From positions 1 through 8,267 of the forward strand of contig JAKBQK010000573.1 in NCBI GenBank assembly GCA_021835265.1: DNA of 8,267 nucleotides, in the 5' to 3' direction. The notes beneath the pieces are model-generated. The model was not told the origin of the DNA. It saw only the letters and a program-made list of their open reading frames with translations, and did not search any database. Position numbers and translations under genes: made by a program. The stretch comes from Thermoplasmata archaeon. GTDB taxonomy: Archaea; Thermoplasmatota; Thermoplasmata; Thermoplasmatales; Thermoplasmataceae. Below, piece after piece: positions 6,475-8,267 of this stretch (position 1 is its first letter; the number at the start of each line of letters is the position of its first letter).

Positions 6475-8050
6475 TTCTTCTCTCCAATTCAGATGCCTTT
6501 CTTAAGATGGCATTCATTTTTGTCCTCACCTCTCCAGGTGACACACAATCATTTACCGCGGATACACGAGCAAGTTTCTCTGCTAGGGCTAATGCAATTA
6601 CAAATTTTTGAAGAACGTTTAGATTTGTGCTATTTTCTAAAAATTCAGAAAAAAAGGAGTTGGCCATGTTAAGATATATATTTATCTCATTGTCCTGTGG
6701 GTAATCTACCCCCATCCAATTTGCATCACTAATCTGATCTTGCCAGTGCAATCTAAAGACCCATTTACTAGATACAAAATCAAGAGTAAATTCTATAGGG
6801 CCGCTGCTAACAGCTTCAATTTTCTTTGCGTCATCTTTCACCTGAGTAGGAGATTTTTGAGGTGTTGGGAAATTAATTTCTTCCTGAATAGCTTCCTCGA
6901 ATTTCTTGTCTGAGAGTACCTTCATTATTGATTCGGAAGCCATTGTCATTTCTCCTTTACTAACACCCAGAATTCTTTCTCTGTGTTTCTCTGCCTTGTC
7001 AACATATTCCTTGCATGTTTCCTTCATTTTTTCAATGAACAACTCCTCCAGATCTCCAGACCAGTCAAATGCATCCTTTGCCTGAGTAACTGGCCAATTG
7101 TCCATGTGGAATTCTCCAATCAATCTTTGAGAACTGAAACTATTTGCTTGTCCAAATACGTCAGTTGGCTTATAACCTTCACCTGGCCCTCCAATGATAA
7201 CCCTACCTCTTCTGAGTAAAGCAAAACCAGCTAGATGCTGATTTCCAGGAATCATTATTCCTATCCATCCACTGACTCCTAAAGGTTCTCGTATGGAAGT
7301 AGCTCTGACGACGAAAGAAATATTTTTCTTCCATAAAGTTTCTTGTCCGTTTCCATAACTTTCTCTTAGGAAAGTTGGTTCATGAAATGTCACATGATCT
7401 CCATTCCACAATATCTCTACCTCTGATGATCTTAGATCTTCCCTGTAAATGCTACCTAACTGTTCCTTTATTCTTCCTAGAGTTCTCCCCTTTAGTGGTC
7501 TATATAGTTGTTCTATCTTAATCTCTGTGTAGTGGGCTCTTTCATCTGCTTCGTTTTCAACGACAATAACTTCTTCAGTTTTGTTTATAACTAAGTCAGG
7601 CACCTGGACCGTTACATGTAGTTCCCTGCTCGAACCTAACTTTGTTGTCTTAATACTCCATTTTTTGCCAAACCAGCAAGCAGCTGTCTTGAGACCCATT
7701 CCAAATTCGCACCTTCCATTTATGTTTGGAGGGGGCTTGTTTAATGCGACTGCTCTTCTTAATTCTTCAAGTTCCATTCCATTGGCATTATCATAAATCA
7801 CTAGGGTATTTGTTTCTTCTTCGTAATTAATTACTATTTTCAATTTTTTTCCTTCTCCCTCCATATTATAAACATTTTGAAGTGCCTCTTTATTATCATA
7901 GTAATTTTGAGTAGAGTTATCCACAAACTCCGCCACTGCATACCATGGCCTATAACTAAGCCTTTGATAAGTGGCATAAACCCCTGAGTCTGGTCTTATG
8001 CTTATTGTTTCTATTTGTTTATCATTTGATTCAACAGACGTATTTATCAC
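6464..8050 (-). CDS. MORC/MutL-type GHKL ATPase
   Basis: A 528-residue ATPase of the GHKL (gyrase, Hsp90, histidine kinase, MutL) superfamily, closest in layout to prokaryotic MORC-like proteins of restriction systems. The N-box is AEFVDNS (40-46), with catalytic Glu41 and metal-binding Asn45. The G1 box is DNANGM (87-92), with Ala89 where many relatives have Gly. The G2 box and ATP lid are EFGMGLKTA (115-123) with Lys121. A second S5-like domain ends in RLIGEF...WPVTQAKDAFDW (309-330), where Lys325 is the likely lysine reaching the ATP. Such ATPases dimerise on ATP binding and can clamp DNA. The charged part from about 335 to 415 may be a coiled linker. It overlaps the upstream methylase by 20 nt and the Z1 gene by 11 nt. 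The GTG start is the only candidate after an in-frame TGA a few codons upstream. Confidence 0.92.
   Translation of the reverse strand: MINTSVESNDKQIETISIRPDSGVYATYQRLSYRPWYAVAEFVDNSTQNYYDNKEALQNVYNMEGEGKKLKIVINYEEETNTLVIYDNANGMELEELRRAVALNKPPPNINGRCEFGMGLKTAACWFGKKWSIKTTKLGSSRELHVTVQVPDLVINKTEEVIVVENEADERAHYTEIKIEQLYRPLKGRTLGRIKEQLGSIYREDLRSSEVEILWNGDHVTFHEPTFLRESYGNGQETLWKKNISFVVRATSIREPLGVSGWIGIMIPGNQHLAGFALLRRGRVIIGGPGEGYKPTDVFGQANSFSSQRLIGEFHMDNWPVTQAKDAFDWSGDLEELFIEKMKETCKEYVDKAEKHRERILGVSKGEMTMASESIMKVLSDKKFEEAIQEEINFPTPQKSPTQVKDDAKKIEAVSSGPIEFTLDFVSSKWVFRLHWQDQISDANWMGVDYPQDNEINIYLNMANSFFSEFLENSTNLNVLQKFVIALALAEKLARVSAVNDCVSPGEVRTKMNAILRKASELERRNGH
7457..7489 (-). repeat. 33-bp direct repeat, copy inside the GHKL gene
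   Basis: Encodes GRTLGRIKEQL, residues 188-198 of the GHKL ATPase. It is identical to bases 8235-8267 at the window edge; the match stops at base 7456 (c) against 8234 (t). This copy sits in continuous, plausible coding sequence. Confidence 0.95.
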
Positions 8051-8267
8051 CCTCCAACGAAGATAGTTTCATTTCCAGAATTTCCGTATTTTTTTGTATA
8101 GTAAACTTTGTTTTCACTTCATTCCCACTAATAGCTTTTCCAACCAATGCTCGTGCAACCATGCGCGCGACTACTACGTTCACTGCATTTCCCAATGAAG
8201 AATATGCCTTAGACTTTGAACAAGGGAGATATTTTAACTGTTCCTTTATTCTTCCTAGAGTTCTCCC
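8031..8267 (-). CDS. DNA C5-cytosine methyltransferase, C-terminal fragment
   Basis: The last 78 residues of a protein whose start lies beyond the right edge. The segment AYSSLGNAVNV (21-31) followed by a helix (VVARMVARAL) is motif X of C5-cytosine methylases, the C-terminal part of the AdoMet pocket (compare GNSV/GNAV followed by a helix in the Dcm family). This fits the methylase that opens Dcm-GHKL-Z1-nuclease operons and would mark self DNA. It overlaps the GHKL gene by 20 nt, so translation is coupled. The first 11 residues (GRTLGRIKEQL) are encoded by a 33-base segment identical to part of the GHKL gene and lack the GFPxxY-like residues usually found before this point, so they may not belong to the true protein. 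Confidence 0.8.
   Translation of the reverse strand, partial: GRTLGRIKEQLKYLPCSKSKAYSSLGNAVNVVVARMVARALVGKAISGNEVKTKFTIQKNTEILEMKLSSLEGDKYVC
8051..8055 (-). promoter_or_regulatory. Ribosome-binding site abutting the GHKL start
   Basis: On the minus strand GGAGG runs straight into the GTG start, and the whole string GGAGGGTGAT resembles an extended anti-16S match. The zero spacing is abnormal. Either GTG is reached by re-initiation from the overlapping methylase, or a rare start just downstream is used. There is no in-frame ATG before the ATPase N-box. Confidence 0.35.
8235..8267 (-). repeat. 33-bp direct repeat, copy at the right edge
   Basis: Exact copy of 7457-7489, in the same orientation and the same codon frame, forming the very last bases of the window. 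Its position at the edge and its poor fit to the methylase it extends point to a chimeric end more than to a biological repeat. Confidence 0.95.

Noticed and set aside
1..8267. Depletion of CCWGG/CCSGG sites as a hint of the target of the MvaI-like enzyme
   Set aside because: Several CCWGG sites are present (for example 2158-2162, 4022-4026, 4270-4274), about as many as expected, so no avoidance is seen and specificity cannot be inferred.
1..8267. CRISPR array, insertion sequence or integrase
   Set aside because: No regularly spaced repeats, terminal inverted repeats, transposase or recombinase motifs were found on either strand.

Overview
The window looks like an archaeal defence island beside a tRNA gene. 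The left edge is a complete tRNA-Leu(CAG) of archaeal type (type II, long variable arm, D-arm of the euryarchaeal/methanogen kind), with a TATA box at the archaeal distance upstream. The rest is AT-rich with very AT-rich intergenic DNA. An AT-rich euryarchaeon such as a methanogen is a reasonable guess; the genus cannot be read from the sequence.

Layout, left to right: tRNA-Leu (minus, 1-85); about 330 bp of gene-free AT-rich DNA; an unrecognised six-helix membrane protein with faint rhomboid-like features (minus, 443-1138); a 104 bp divergent promoter region; a two-gene Type II restriction-modification cassette on plus (1243-3170), made of an MvaI/BcnI-family endonuclease overlapping by 4 nt an amino-methyltransferase with a TSPPY motif (probably N4-cytosine); a 225 bp convergent gap with T-rich stretches facing both ways; then, on minus, a tightly coupled operon that runs off the right edge. 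In transcription order it encodes the C-terminal end of a C5-cytosine methyltransferase, a MORC/MutL-type GHKL ATPase, a Z1-domain SF2-helicase-like ATPase, and a DUF4420-type PD-(D/E)XK nuclease.

The minus operon matches the modification-linked systems described by Iyer, Abhiman and Aravind (2008), in which a DNA methylase, a MORC-like GHKL ATPase, a Z1 protein, a REase-fold protein and often an AIPR protein are encoded together. The likely scheme (inference) is that the methylase marks self DNA, while the GHKL and Z1 ATPases sense and remodel unmodified DNA and license the nuclease. No AIPR gene follows the nuclease here; the next gene is the methylase of the unrelated Type II system, facing the other way. 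Two complete or near-complete restriction systems of different logic therefore sit tail to tail.

The last 33 bases of the window repeat exactly, and in the same reading frame, a segment inside the GHKL gene. They replace the part of the C5 methylase where a different motif is expected, so the right-hand end should be treated as a possible assembly chimera.
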